Shown one piece after another: positions 40,763-54,418 of a stretch of DNA of 64,000 bases (position 1 is its first letter; each line of letters begins with the position of its first letter). Below the pieces are notes generated by a model. The model searched no databases, was not told the DNA's origin, and saw nothing but the letters and a program-made list of their open reading frames with translations. This DNA comes from Buxus sempervirens. Lineage: Eukaryota; Streptophyta; Magnoliopsida; Buxales; Buxaceae. The stretch lies in assembly GCA_947561395.2 (NCBI GenBank), contig OX387184.1, positions 59,951,197-60,015,196 of the forward strand, in the 5' to 3' direction. Both the position numbers and the translations under genes were made by a program.

Positions 40763-43700
40763 ATGGAATCTTTGAAGCAGGAGAAGAAGCGAAGCGGAGG
40801 AGAAGAAGAAGAAGAAGAAGACTCTTCCTTCACCTCCTCCTCCACGTCCTGTTTGCTGACTCTGCCTCTTGGAGAGTACAGATCGATGTTCGATCTGGAG
40901 AAGGCAGTTTGCAGCCATGGACTGTTCATGATGGCACCAAACCACTGGGAACCATCGACCAGAACCCTCCAACGCCCCTTGCGCCTCTCCGACGCCACCA
41001 ACTCCGTCACCGTTCGCATTTCCCAGCCCTCCTTATCTTCTCTCCACATCCGTGTCATTGGCGGTTCTTCTCTCTCCCAGGACGATCAACAGGCCTTGCT
41101 TGTATGCTATTGCCAAAACAAAGCTTCCGCCCTTTTTATTTGCATGGGAAACATTTCCAACTTGGAATTTTCTGTTTTGGTTTCAGGCTCAGGTCTCACG
41201 GATGCTGCATTTGTCAGACAGCGACGAAAGGAGTGTAATGGAGTTCCACAAGATCCATCCAGAAGCAAAGGAGAGAGGTTTTGGCCGTGTTTTTAGGTCC
41301 CCAACTCTGTTCGAGGACATGGTCAAGTGCATGCTTCTCTGCAACTGCCAGTGAGACTTTCCATCATCATTATTGTTATTATCTCTCTTCCTCTTCGTTT
41401 GTTTGATAGGTCGGTAATATTCAATTTCTTGTCCTTCTAATCTTGTAATTTAACTTTTGGCTTGCTCAAATTGGAGCACAATTATGGGAAAAAAAAAATA
41501 TTAAGGTGATTGGAACACAATCATGGAAAGGAATGTTAGGGTTCTTTGGTGTCAATTTTGTGTAATTAAGTTCATAATTCCAATCATAGTATGCCTAATG
41601 TGGAGTGCGGATTAGATGCATGTGGATGATGTGTTCCAGTGGATGTGGGTGGCACACTATTGGGCCACCTCATCACACCGCCCATGGATTTAAGAGAAAA
41701 AATGAGAACAGAAAATTTGCCATTTTAATTTCCATTTCATTAGATGGCAAAACTGCCTCTTGAGATAGGCTGGCCCAATAGGTGCCTCCTGCACCCAGCC
41801 GCAGACATCACCCACCTGCATTTGATCCGCTATGGCCTAATGTGTCCCTTTATCGTAGGTGACCTCCTCATGGGGTGTGTTCCATAGGTCTTGAACCACT
41901 GGTCAATCACAAAAAAGGCGTATCAATAGATTTTGAATACTATAAAGACATAGTAGTTGTAATTCATGCAGTTCATAGAATTAACACTTGAAAAAGGGCT
42001 AAGGGCTAAGGGCTAGCCTAGTGTATGAGGTTCCCGCCACTACTTGGGGTCTGGTTTGGGGAGGGTCTAATATACACAACCTTACCCCCGCAAGCAGGGA
42101 GGCTGTTTCCTATGACTTGAAGAAGAAACATATATTAGTTTGCAAGGTCACCCTATGTTTCAAAATTTCTTGATATATGTCTCTTGATATGTCCTGTCCC
42201 CTAGTATCGATATAAATAAAACGGTGAAGATTTGATACTATAAAATATCCCTTGATATATTACTATATGTCAACATATGTCACAATCTATGCTACAGTTC
42301 ATGATATATCCCCTTGTATGGGTTTTTTTTTTTCCTATTACAGAGAAATCAATCAAAATAAGCAAGATTTCCCAATCTAGTAGAGGCATATAATCTCTCA
42401 AAACTCTTCCAATGTTTTTATTTCTTGATTTCCCAATCTAGTAGAGGCATATAATCTCTCAAAATTCTTCCAATGTTTTTATTTCTTTATTTTTTAATTA
42501 TATCACTTCTGAAATCAATTTTAACAACTCAATTGGCAATCTTTCCAAGTTTTTTTTTTTTTGAGATTTATATATTTAATGGATTAAAACTAAGTACAAA
42601 TAAGGTAATTGTATGGTTGATCCTAGTTTTCATATTTATTTTGCACAAGTAGAAGATAACATTCATGCCAAATTACTCATGTGATAGACTTACAAGTTAT
42701 AAGTATATCGTTGATGATTTGATTTGTTTTAAGATTTGAAAATTCAAAAAACTTAGGAAAGCCAAATTTTCAGGTTCTTATACAAGATCTTTATCATTAA
42801 CCACGGATCAATTAATGTGTTAAATGAAAGTCCAATCTACATGTTGGAAAAAAAATGTAATTGAAAAATATCTATTTGAATTTTTTATAGTTAAAGGTAT
42901 AAAATGAGATTGGTATTTGATTGTGGAATTAAACTTATGATTAGTACTATGAAATTGTGGGAAAGAGTGATTGAATATAGATTAAGCATACAACGACGTT
43001 GACAGAAAACCAATTTGGATTTATGCCTAAAAGGTCCATTATAGAAGCTATATTTTTACTTAGTTAATAGAAAAGTCCAGAGAAAAGAAAAAAGATATGC
43101 ATATAGTTTTTACTAGTGCCTTTGAAAAAAGCATATAACAAGGCTCCAAGACAATTATTTTGGTGGACTTTGGATAAAAAAAAAGGTGTACCAATGAAAT
43201 ATATTGATATAATTAAGGGTATGATTGAGGGAGCTTAATTATAGTAAAAACTATTGGAGGTGATACAACTGAGTTTTCAATTAAGATAGGTTTGCAACAA
43301 GGGTCAGCTATTACCCTTAGTGATTCGCTTTAATTATGGATAAGTTGACAAATTATATTCAAGATGAGGTGGCTTGGTATATGTTATTTGCAGATGATGT
43401 AGTCTTGATGGATCATACTAGAGAATAAATGTTAAGTTAAATTTTTGAAGAGATACCTTGGAATCAAAGGGTTTTAAAATAAGTTATGCTAAGACTGAAT
43501 ATATGAAATGTCTTCTTTAATTGAAATAACAATATAACTAATGAAACTATTAGAGTTGACGATCAAGATATCCCTTTTAGCAATAAATTTAGATATCTTG
43601 GATTAGTAGTACAAAAAGATGGAGAAATTGATGAAGATGTAGTATATAGAATTGGAGCTAGTTGGCCTAAGTAGATAAGTGCTTCTATGGTACTATGTGA

Positions 43701-46700
43701 CAAGCGTTTTCCACTTAAATTAAATGGTAAGTTTTATAACATAGCAAGTAGACTAGCTATGCTGCATGGTACAGAATGTTAGGCGGCAAAGAAACAATAT
43801 GTTTAGAAGATGAGTTACCAAGATGAGGATGCTAAGATGGACATGTTGCTAAACTAGAGAAGACAAGGTAAGAAATAAAGATATCTAAAAGTGGCTAGGC
43901 AATGCATACACTAGGGATAAAATTGAGGAGAGTAGGTTAAGGTGGTTTAGACATGTAAAGCTTAGACAAAGAGATGCACCTGTAAGAAGGTGTAAGAGGA
44001 TACATTTTGAAGGGCCTAAGAGATCAGGAAGAAGACCTAAAAAGACATGTAAGGAGTTAATAAAACAAGGTATACATAACTTAACTGAAGATATGATTTT
44101 TGATAGAACAAGATGGAGAGGCAAGATTCGTGTCGCCAACCCCACTTCAGTGGGAATTGGCTTATGTTGATGATTGATGATGATGATGGTTAATGAGAGA
44201 AAATATTAAATAATTAGAAGTACGAGAGTTACAAGGGACCCATGAGCTAGGGTACTAAGAGAGACAAGAATATCTACTCAGCTGAAAAAAAATGCACCTG
44301 TTCCAAGTCAACCAAACTAACCAAATGGTTGCAAAGAAGACTGCATGATACGTCATCTTTTCTCCTCCATAGTATGAATTGGAACGCCATTGTTTTGCAA
44401 AATCAGGTAGGCACCTTGAAAGAGCCCCAGCCCTATCAAACACAATAAAGATGACCACAAAAGGCTCACCAACTCACATGAATGGAAAGAACTGACTGTG
44501 GCTAGGTGAGGGTCATAATGCTGCATGATTGATCCACCGCGAGGAAAAAGTTTTGCAATGTGGCATTACGTTAAAGTTTTACATATTTGGAGATGGATGG
44601 GGAATCCTCTTGGTGGTCTCTTTGCTTGCCAAACCACACGAATGCTCCTGGAGGAGGCTCGCTTATTTTGTTTATTTGCTTGCGCTTTAGCTAAGGATTT
44701 GGCTTTTTCTTTTTATTTTTCTTCTTTCGGTATAAACCTGTTTTTGGACACCGTCAATTTTTTTTTTCCTTGTTGTTAGTATTCTGTAATGTGGGCTTCT
44801 TTTTATTTCAAAAAATACACATTTGAATATATATGATTAGCCTGTGGATTATCCATCAGTTAGAAAATTCAATATAAATGATCTTTCTTGTAACTTGGTG
44901 TAGTATTGATTCTTTATACATTTACACTTGAATTGTGTCTGTAACTAGGTACATGGGTGTCTTTCTACACATGTCTTTTTTCATTTACATGTCATAATTC
45001 TATTCAAAATGGATGGATTCAGTGTATTTTTCTGGTTTCTGAGCATGTTTAGAGGGTTTTTACTAGGAAGCAGCTATTTTTTTAAATCCGTAAGTGTTTA
45101 TATTTTCTGCTGATTTTCTTTTTCTTGACTTCTTCCATTCCTGTTTATTTACTATATGGATGGATTCAGTGTAGTTTTCTGGTTTCTGAGCATGTTTAGA
45201 GGGTTTTACTAGGAAGCAGCTATTTTTTGAAATCCTTAAGTGTTTATATTTTCTGCTGATTTTCTTTTTCTTGACTTCTTCCGTTCCTGTTTATTTACTA
45301 TATGCTTTTTCAGATTAGTATGCACAACGATTCTGATATTGCAAACGATTTATCGTGATGTCCATAAACCCACTGAATGCTTTACATAACATTAGTGTAG
45401 CCAATAGACACATGGCTTTAAACTGTTTGATCAACATGCTTCCCAAATTATATGCCAATCACTTATTTTTCCAGGTGGCCTAGGACTTTAACCATGGCTA
45501 GAGCTCTTTGTGAACTTCAGTCGGATCTTACTTGTCAATCATTTGATGGAACATTTTCTGAAGATAAACTTTCAAAGTCATGGTGTTTGAAAACTGAAAC
45601 TGAACATTTCCTTCCAAAGACCCCTGCAAAGAAAGAGGCAAAGAGAAAGCGGAGGGCCCAAAAAAATATAGCAAGCAAATTTGCTGATACGGAAGTGGAG
45701 CTGGAAGCAGATGTGAACTTGAGGATGAATCGTAATGGGCTGACTAACTCTGTGCAACTAATTGAGGAAAAATACCCAACCATGCTCTCATCCTCAGAAG
45801 GGGACCCTGAGCAAAAAAATTCCAATCAACTTACAAATGACAAAATTAAAGCTGATGGCTCCTCAATTCCAAATCTGGAGTCTTCATATGAGCAAAGAAA
45901 TTCCAACCAACCTACTAATGACATAACTAAAGCAGATAGTTGCCCAATTGGAAAGCTGGAGTTTTCAGAAATGACAGGATCTCTCTCTTCCTGTAGAGTT
46001 GGAAATTTTCCTAGCCCAAAAGAACTGGCAAGTCTTGATGAAGCTTTCCTTGCAAGACACTGCCATCTTGGTTACAGGGCAGCTCGAATACTGAAGCTTG
46101 CACAGAATATTGTTGAAGACAAGATCCAACTAAAAGAATTTGAAGAAATTTGTAATGGAGCAAGCCTATCCCGCTGTAATGAGCTGGCAGAAAAGTTGAA
46201 GCAAATAGATGGATTTGGTCCTTACACTTGTGCAAATGTGCTTCAATGCATGGGATTGTACCATGTGATTCCAGCTGATACTGAAACTATCAGGCATTTA
46301 AAAATGGTTTGTGTTTGGTTCCTCCTTATTACATTATCAACTGTTGGAGTTGGCACCAGAGATCCTGACTAAGGTTTTAAATGCTAAGGTGTTAAGACCA
46401 TTTTGCATGACCTTGGTGTAAGGTGGAAGCCTCACAATCATGCATTTAAATTTAATAAATAAAGACATAAAATATAGAAGAGCCAAAATAACTAAGAAAA
46501 ACACAGAAATGAGCAAAGGATTAATGAAAATTATATGGTATGTTAGTCCTCAAATCTCTTCAATAATAGCTAGAAACCACTTAAAGTGAAAAATAGAAAA
46601 GCCATTACATAAATTCATCTTTACTATAAAGTACCAGTTTAAAAGATAAAGTTTCCCCGTCTTTTTTGTGAAAATCCAAGAGTAAGTAAGGCCTATGCCT

Positions 46701-47209
46701 CATTTAGGTCTCACACTTGGGCCTTGAAGCATTTTTCTTGAGCCTTGCCTTTAGGCAAACCTTGAGGGGTAAGCCTTGTGCATGTCTGAAAAAAGCAACG
46801 GGCTTATCGTTGAAGAAACATGTTTTCCTCGTTAAAAATTTTCCATTGAAGATATTCATCATGCTTTTGTAGTGTGTTGGTACAGGTCCATGGAATAAAT
46901 TCAACCATTAAGAATATTCAAACACATATTGAGAAGATCTATGGAATCTATGCACCATTTCAATTCTTAGCTTACTGGTATGCTCTACAATTCATGTGCT
47001 CTTTATTTGTCATGATTTGAATTCTCGGTCTTCTCAAATGTAAATAGATATCCTTGGTTGTCAATTTGATCAGGTCAGAGATGTGGAACTTCTATGAGGA
47101 AAGGTTTGGAAAGCTAAGTGAAATGCGTCGCTCTGAATATCAACTAATAACTGCCAGTAATCTGAGAACCAAACAAATTGCCACTATAAGGAAGGCTAAG
47201 CTTTCATAA
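40763..47209 (+). CDS. HhH-GPD superfamily DNA glycosylase
   Basis: Five exons: 40763..41101, 41187..41350, 45475..46306, 46886..46977 and 47074..47209. They give 1563 bp and 520 residues, with all junctions in phase. The protein resembles plant base-excision-repair glycosylases. An N-terminal region (LPLGEYRSMFDLEKAVCSHG) is followed by FRSPTLFEDMVKCMLLCNCQ, equivalent to the glycosylase fold before the HhH. The helix-hairpin-helix is LKQIDGFGPYTCANVLQCMG. The following PADTETIRHL carries the conserved catalytic-type Asp. Between them, exon 3 holds about 150 residues of low-complexity charged linker with a basic KKEAKRKRRAQK patch, a likely nuclear localisation signal. No FeS-cluster Cys motif is seen. 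The base it excises cannot be told from sequence. Intron 2 is 4.1 kb and packed with repeats. Confidence 0.85.
41990..42125 (-). mobile_element. Au-like SINE fragment
   Basis: The plus strand shows GGGCTAGCCTAGTG, CACTACTTGGGGTCTGG, ACCTTACCCCCGCAAG and GAGGCTGTTTCC in the order and spacing of the inverted plant Au SINE. The tRNA-derived end is to the right and largely missing. GGGCTAA repeated three times at the left may be the tail. Confidence 0.65.
42366..42487. repeat. Two-copy tandem repeat, period 61 bp
   Basis: Copies begin at 42366 and 42427 and differ at about one position, so it is a recent local duplication in intron 2 of the glycosylase gene. Confidence 0.9.
42900..44195 (+). mobile_element. 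RTE-type LINE remnant with 3' end (glycosylase intron 2)
   Basis: Same family as the copy at about 27.2 kb. Recognisable pieces are ENQFGFMPKRS-like (around 43,005), the catalytic-core stretch YMLFADDVVL (around 43,380), RYLGLVVQKDGEIDEDV (43,595) and the C-terminal RWFRHVKLRQRDAPVRRC (43,950). It runs to the usual RTE end: a tail of TGATGATTGATGATGATGATGG around 44,165-44,195. It has many stops and frame changes and is therefore old. Confidence 0.88.
44255..44460 (-). mobile_element. Possible L1 LINE zf-RVT fragment
   Basis: A minus-strand open stretch contains YHAVFFATIWLVWLTWNRCIF, similar to the zf-RVT segment near the 3' end of plant L1 proteins. It is short and isolated. Confidence 0.4.
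45009..45303. repeat. Two-copy tandem repeat, period about 147 bp
   Basis: Copies begin at 45009 and 45156 with few differences. It lies close upstream of the acceptor of glycosylase exon 3 (45475). Confidence 0.9.
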
Positions 47210-49349
47210 TTGAGATATCTAGCTTCGATTTGAATGACGTTAAGGAGGTTGGTATTCGTTGTCCCTGTGTGGCTTGTCATATATATTAATTATTTATGGA
47301 GCCCGAGGATATGTTCAATATTTTCTCCTTACCCCAGCTAGGGGGTTTTTCTTGTTCTAGCATTCAAGATAACATTCATGACATATTATTCAACTTTGAA
47401 GATGCTATATCTTAATTTTTCTTGCCTTTGATTCCACTTTATTTTAACTTAACATCTCTTTTTCTTGCATTGCATAAACTCTTGCTTCAGAAAATTTGGG
47501 CTTCTGAGTCAGAGGCGCAGCAAGTATGCCGCTTCTTGAACTTGTCTAAATGTTTCCAAACGAGTCTCACATATATTACATTGCTAGCTGTAGGGGTTTC
47601 AAAATCTAACTATTATGGAAGTGTTGAACTCAATAAAATTCAATCACCTAGGATTTGTGGACATGGCAGGATAGTTAAATGATTTAGTAAGCTCATGGCA
47701 TATGTTGGATTGAATGTTATTTCATACTATTCATATGAAAACAGTCTCTTATTTCCTTTTTGGTGAACAGGCTCAATGTGATCAGATATATATACATAAT
47801 ATTTCCCCCTTCTGCCAATGCCACTAGCCATTATTAAGCAAAGACAACCCCTTCTTATTGCTCATCTCTTTGCCAGTGTAGGAGTCGTCAAAATTCCTCT
47901 TGTTTGTTTCTTTTTACAGAAGCTAAAAGCTAACCCATGGTACCATGTAGAACATATATTTTTCACACATCTAATGCTTCAATGATTGTCAGCAATGGAT
48001 GAGATCTAATTTTATTTTAGGCTTGTTAGGTCTTTGTGAAAAAGGGATTTAGGTATTTGTTATTACAGATTAGCTTGGCTTTGGAAAATGGAAGGTACTA
48101 GAGGAGGCACGTGCACTGCAGGTATGCATTGTAGTTAACGTGGGACTCTTTTGGTGGCAGTTTTCTATGAGAAGTACACATTATTAATTACCTTAATAAA
48201 TAGGAGTGTTTACATGGGAGGTTTTATATTGGATATAGCAGTCTTTTAAGGATTTTAAGAGATTTTTGTGATGAAGGAAAAAGGCTGGCCAAAATCTGGG
48301 AAATATTACCAAGAGTTCACTAAAATAATAGTATAGATATATTCTTATTGGTGAGTTGCTTGCACATTACACTGATAGTTACCCTACTCTTTTTAAGTCT
48401 ATTTAACATTACAATGATAGTTACCCTACTTTTTTTAAGTCTATTTAAACGGAATCAATTCATCTACGGCAACCACAGCACATGGCTGCATGGCAGGCAA
48501 GGACCTGAATTGAATCCTATTTAAACCCCATCTCGTCTTTCTCATTCTTAAATTTCTATCCTTGCTCTCAATATCCAGAATTGGGTTACTTCAGATTCTG
48601 ATAGAATAATTGAAATGGTTTTCATTTTTTTTTTCTTTTTAGAGGACTGGAATTCTAAGTGAGATGATGCCAGAGGACGCAAGGGGCATTTTTGGAGGAC
48701 TTAAATCGAGAAAGTTGAATGATGGATAAGAAGCTTCACATGATTGCGTAGGATTCATCCTCTCCTACTATTCTTGGCGTGTTAAGTAAACCTTGTCTCC
48801 TAAAGTAAAAAAGGCGCATCTTTTACTTTACATTTTTTCATGAATTTAAATTCAATGTTATATTATCATTTTGTATAATGTTTTGTAGCTTCTGTTACCT
48901 GCCTGCAGTTATTAGAGACGTAAATAAAGTATTACCTGACTGCAAATGTCATGCTTGAATCAGGCGAGTTTGCTTTATAGATAGTATGGATAATTATCAT
49001 ATGAAAATACTAGAGGAATGGCGCTCAAATGAATGATGCTGATATGTATATAACCTTCACAGTTGTGTCAGAAGATCCTCTAACGTAAAGCTCCAACTAA
49101 TATATAGTCTCCCTTGGGCCTAAGTACGTTGACAAAGAAGATAAGTTGCATTACCTTTTGCTCTTCCTTCACATAAAAGTGAAGGAGGCCAGAATCTAGG
49201 GGTAATATTCCACCTCTTCCCTTTTATTAATAGTATATAGATGTAGAAAAATAGTTACATATACAAAATATTTTGACAAGCATTTCCCCTTTTTTTTTTC
49301 TTTTGCGAAGCATGGTTCGGAAACATTAAGAGAAACTAATCAATACTTA
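47210..49349. other. Spacer downstream of the glycosylase gene
   Basis: This contains the presumed 3' UTR and no recognisable gene. A two-copy tandem repeat with a 42-bp period lies at 48365..48448. Confidence 0.5.
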
Positions 49350-49828
49350 TGAGATCCTGGATCCCACATTGCTCAGGGAGGAGAAGATGAAGGTAAATGT
49401 AAGCTTATGACTTTCTCAAACAACAAGGCCTTTTGAAGTAAAAGTCAAGAATAAAACCGTGAGGCCCAATGGGCCAAAACGGACAATATCGTTGCTTTTT
49501 TGTAGAGTTTGGAGCGTTACAGATTAGTATTAGAAGTGGGACCCGACTAGAAATGGGGGACCTAGACAATTGTTAGTGCATGTGGTGGGCTACCACATTT
49601 TTTTTTTGGGAGGGAGTTGGGGCGCGCAGGTTACTACACAGGGGCGTGTGGTCCTTAAGGGGATGGATTATGAGATCCCGGATCCCACATTGCTCGAGAA
49701 GGTCTATATATGATGGCTTGTCACTCCCTCAAGCAATGTGGGCCTTTTGGGGTAAAACCCAAAACAAAATCGTGAGGCCCAATGGGCCAAAGCGGACAAT
49801 ATTGTAATATAGGGATTGAGGCATTACA
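49350..49828 (+). mobile_element. TRIM-type LTR retrotransposon fossil
   Basis: Two direct repeats, 49350..49521 and 49671..49828, both start TGAGATCC and end near TTACA. They share the GGATCCCACATTGCTC and GTGAGGCCCAATGGGCCAAA blocks. They flank an internal region of only about 150 bp with no protein. This matches the plant TRIM class (terminal-repeat retrotransposons in miniature). CAATAC occurs just outside on both sides and may reflect the target duplication. The repeats have clearly diverged, so the insertion is old. Confidence 0.7.
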
Positions 49829-52636
49829 ATACAACTATAAAAAGCACAAAACATTTAAAGTGTTTTTTATTTTCATCTATTTAAAATATCCTTTTCTAGA
49901 ATCTTTAATCTCAAAAGAACATTATTTTTGCTGTTAATTAATTAGCCATCGTTAGGCTTGTTGACTTCTCCAATACTTATATAACTAAAAGAGTTTTAAT
50001 AATTGAAATTACTAATAAAATCTTTCTAAATTAGACTTCATCTCCAATACTTTAATGGAATTACGAATAAACCCTTTTTATAAAGAATTTGCAATAATAT
50101 GCTTTTCAACCTAATAACTTTAGGAAGATTTGCAATACATAATATGGCTCATATTCTATATTCCAGGCTTCATATAGTTTTCAATCTCAGGGTATGCATA
50201 ATGTGAAATATATTGGCCAGTCTTTCTATTTTCCCTTGTTCTTCAAGATGCAAACTCTCTTGGAAGTCCATTGGATTGATATGCTAGGCTATCAACATCA
50301 TTTCAAAGTCCAAGGGATCATAACACAATAGTAAAAATAACTCAAAAGTAATATATTAATAATTACTCAAATAATAATATATGAATAATTATCAAAAATA
50401 TTATTTAATTAATTAAATATCTTAATTTTTAGATTAATTAATTATAAGTATTATATTAATATATAAATTATTTTGTTAATGATTATCACAAATACTTACT
50501 TTGATTAATAAAATATACTAATTATTAAATTGATTAACATATTTAACATGAGACTTAAGGCCATTAAATGTAATGCGTGAAAAATGGATCTTCGATGCAT
50601 TTTAATAATTTAAAGCAATTATTATATATAATACATTTAGTGAAGTTATTTTCATTCTAAATTTTTTTAAGATTAATTTAATTATATATATTGTATATAT
50701 TAATGAATTCCGATTCTTTCTTAATTATTTTAAATGTGTTATTGTAATTATTTAAATAAAAATATAACGATTTAATTAATTACTTTCTTCAATGCGCATA
50801 GTTGCATAATGCAATTGTTATTGAAAATAGTGAATATTGTTTTCTCATTTTAGAGCATAATGAAATTGTTATGAATAGTTTGGCAAACGTTTTATATTTT
50901 AAATGATTTTAGCAAGTCATGAATGGTCTTAACAAATTATGTACATGATTCAAACTTATAAATATTTGTTTCAAATAATTGCTACCCCTACAACCTTCAT
51001 CATTCCCGTTCCATAGATGGCAATTTCTATACCTTCATGCATTTCCTTAATGAAATAGGTAAATAATTTATCTTAGTAAATAAAATTTCATAAAAGTTAT
51101 ATTTACTATATCTCTCAATTTAAGTCTTATTTAATTTTTGTTTTCCTTTTTACACAATGCATGGTTAATATGTTGGAGTAAACTAATATTAACTAAGCAT
51201 CTTAATTAATAGTTATCTATTTATTGAATGGGTTAAGCATTGTGAAGAGCCAAAATTGAGGTGCGTTTTTACCCATCAAATATACCATACATTTATTTTA
51301 TTGGTCAATATTCATATACTTTGCACATAGTAGTTGTTAATAAAAAAAAATGCCAATAGTATATATTTTTGTATCTCATAATCTATTATATAATTAAATA
51401 ACAAAATTTAATAATAAATTGCTAGAAATAAATGACCGCCTAAGAAAATGTAACTATGGGGAATTGAAACATACTATACATACATACATATATATATATA
51501 TAACAATTTATTATTATTATTATGGAAAAAAAACCTTCTCGTGTGCTTGTCTTAGTACAAAATTTTTGTTGATTTTGAATTAAATATATTTAAGTGTAGA
51601 TATATATTGAAAATTTTAAAATTTTTTCTTAAAATATGTTCAACAAATATTTAAAATTAAAGAAGTGTTAGATTGAGAAATAATGAATATAAAAGATATT
51701 TTACTATAATTTTTATATTGGGAATTTTTCTTAAAAGATATTCTTCTAATATTTGAAGTCAAAAAGATGAAATCCCACACTCACTTATAAAGGATATTCT
51801 CTACCATAATCTAATATTAATGTTATTATCTACCTATAATGTGTTCATGTTATAGAATAGACTATAATATAAGATAAATTTAAAAGAGAGGGTACGTGTG
51901 TTTAAAATAATAATTATTAATAAGAAATATTTTTTATTTTAATAAAAATATGAATTATCGTTAAGAAATTTTATGTACTATAAAAGTAGTTAGAAGATTT
52001 TTGTACTGAAATGATACATAAACAAAAATGTTTTTCATTTAAGATATAAAAATTTTAAAATATAAATTATACGTGTATCATAATTATACTAAAATAAATA
52101 AAAACTGCAAGTCATATTTTAGCAAGGACTTTTCATCAGCCGCCTGTCACCATTATCATCACCAATCTTCTGCTACTTTGGCGATTATAATCATCTTTCA
52201 CCTTCCACGACCACTACTTTTGTCATTGTTTCCTATGGGATTGCACCCTTCGTTTCCCCGCCCAGGTTGAGACTTGAGAATGGGTGTCCGCGGGTACTTG
52301 CTCACAATAATAACCGCGTCCCACTCCTGTGACAATCTTGCTTAATAACCTATCACGAGTCTTGATAATATACAAGGAAAGACAACAAAAAAAACAAACA
52401 AAATTTGACAATCTTACATTGTTATTAAGCAATATAACACAAACTTTTTTTTTTTCCTTTTTTAGGGGGAAAAGAAAAAGAAAAAAGGTGACCGTACAGT
52501 TAATAAACAAAGCTGATTAATAAACCGCACTGTACAATGAAGGAACAATAATTAGAACCATAACCTTCCACAATGGCTAACAGGAGCATTATACAAAAGG
52601 GGAGATAAAAAACAATCGACCAATCATCTAAATATG
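49829..52636. other. AT-rich intergenic stretch
   Basis: Very AT-rich, with simple (AT)n and (TTA)n runs (for example around 51,480-51,525). No gene is recognised. It separates the glycosylase gene from the 3' end of CHIP. Confidence 0.6.
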
Positions 52637-54354
52637 TTAATCCATCTTGTAGGCCCAACCATTCCTGTCTAGAAATGCTTGTACTGCTTCTTTAATAGCT
52701 AGATTAGGAATTAGCTGATGTCTATCAAGTGGCTCGCGTGTAACTGGATCAAAATTGCCAACCTAATTCAAGTGGAGATCAAAGTGGAGATCAGTACACT
52801 ACTGTATTAAACTTACCTGAAATTGATGACAAATCAAAACCAGAAATTAAATCACCCTTTGAAGATGTTCAAGAAGCACTGCTCTCTCATATGTGATCCC
52901 GCTTGGAGTGATGACAGGATCACGTAAAATATCAAGTGTAATTCTACAGCACAGGTAATCTGGCACCTGAATTTCCATTAGTTTCTTAGCAACCATATGT
53001 TTACAAACCTGTGATTACCAAAAAAAAAACCTATGTTAACAGAAATCCTAAATGCTCACCTCGGTTGGTATATCAGCCTCTGCAGCTTTCCTGAATACTT
53101 CTCCTAGACATTCCAATTGTTCCAAATGTGCATTTGCGGCTTCATCCATAAATCCCTCCATTTCAGAAAGATCTATAGCATACTGAGTCTTTATAGCATT
53201 CTCGCATGCTTCTCTAAAGCAGGAGCCAACATGAAACACTTGTAATAATGAATGCAGGAAACAAATGGACATGCGAGCACGTGTGTAGTAAAAATCTCCT
53301 GAGATGCTAATAATCTGGAATAACATAACATTGATCAATATTAAAAGCTGAAACTCACTCAGGATATCACATACTTTAAGCTCTGCAGTCTCCATGACTG
53401 CTGGGTAGACACATGCTCCCACTCCAAGTATTTTGCTCTCGCAAACTCCTGCCAGATTTCCTCGTCCATATAACTCTCCAGCTCCAAGGCCTAAACAAGG
53501 AAGGAATTTGTTAAGACTTCAGCAACAGACCTGTAAAGCTGGTTATATTATGATGATAATTAATAATAATAATAAATAAATAAATAAAAAAGAAGAAGAA
53601 GACGAACAGCTCTACCCAAATGCCAATGTCAATGTTTCTTAGACTGTTTGTTGTTGATTAAATAAGTTCTTTCTATTCTACTTCTGCCTTAAAGAGAAAC
53701 ATATCCAATTGGAAAAGCGGGAAACACAATTGTTTAAGCACACGAAAAAGAAAATTCAACTAGAACAAAATGCCTCATCCCATCTAAATGGAAACAGAGA
53801 CAATCTAGTATGTTTCTTTAAACAATCCTTTTTTGTTGCTCCTTATACTCCTTTGTCTTCATTTTGTTAATGTCCTTGAAACACAATAGCTGCCAGAAGA
53901 TAATACATTTCTCCAATCTTACAAGGCCCAATGGAAAAAAATATCTGACGTGACCAGGAAAACCAAGGAAAAAGAATGTGAAGCATATGAAAACACGGAT
54001 ACAACCACCATGTGGATCAGCAGTAGATGCTTAAACTAAATCATTGCACAATATTCTTTGACCAGTGTAATTGCCAGCACACATTTTGGATGAAGGCTCT
54101 GTTTGTTTCACCGGAAAATGGGGAAAAGAGAATATTTTCCGGAATTTTGAAATTTTCCGAACGTTTGTTTTAGGGGAAAACGAAAACTAACGGAAAACAT
54201 TTTCCAAATTGAAGGAAAATCGGCGGAAAATAACTTCCGCTAAAATTGAGCAGAAGTTATTTTCCTCCGAGGCATTATGAACATAACTCTTGTTTCAATT
54301 TCTTTTCCTCCTCGACTTCGACTCTCTTCCTCCTCCTAGGTCTCAAAATGGATG

Positions 54355-54418
<64 letters not shown>

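Noticed and set aside
40723-41058. Minus-strand frames rich in Glu and Ser
   Set aside because: Antisense shadows of the acidic first exon of the DNA glycosylase.
44525-44779. 84-codon frame, possible gene
   Set aside because: Isolated, Cys/Phe-rich, between LINE fragments; most likely transposon debris, not a host gene.
46380-46880. Possible element in glycosylase intron 3 (GCCTT/AAGGC-rich)
   Set aside because: Repeated AAGGC and GCCTT words hint at a known plant repeat type, but no ends or target duplication could be fixed.
49580-49807. 75-codon frame in spacer
   Set aside because: It runs across the internal region and second repeat of the TRIM fossil and has no protein-like conservation.
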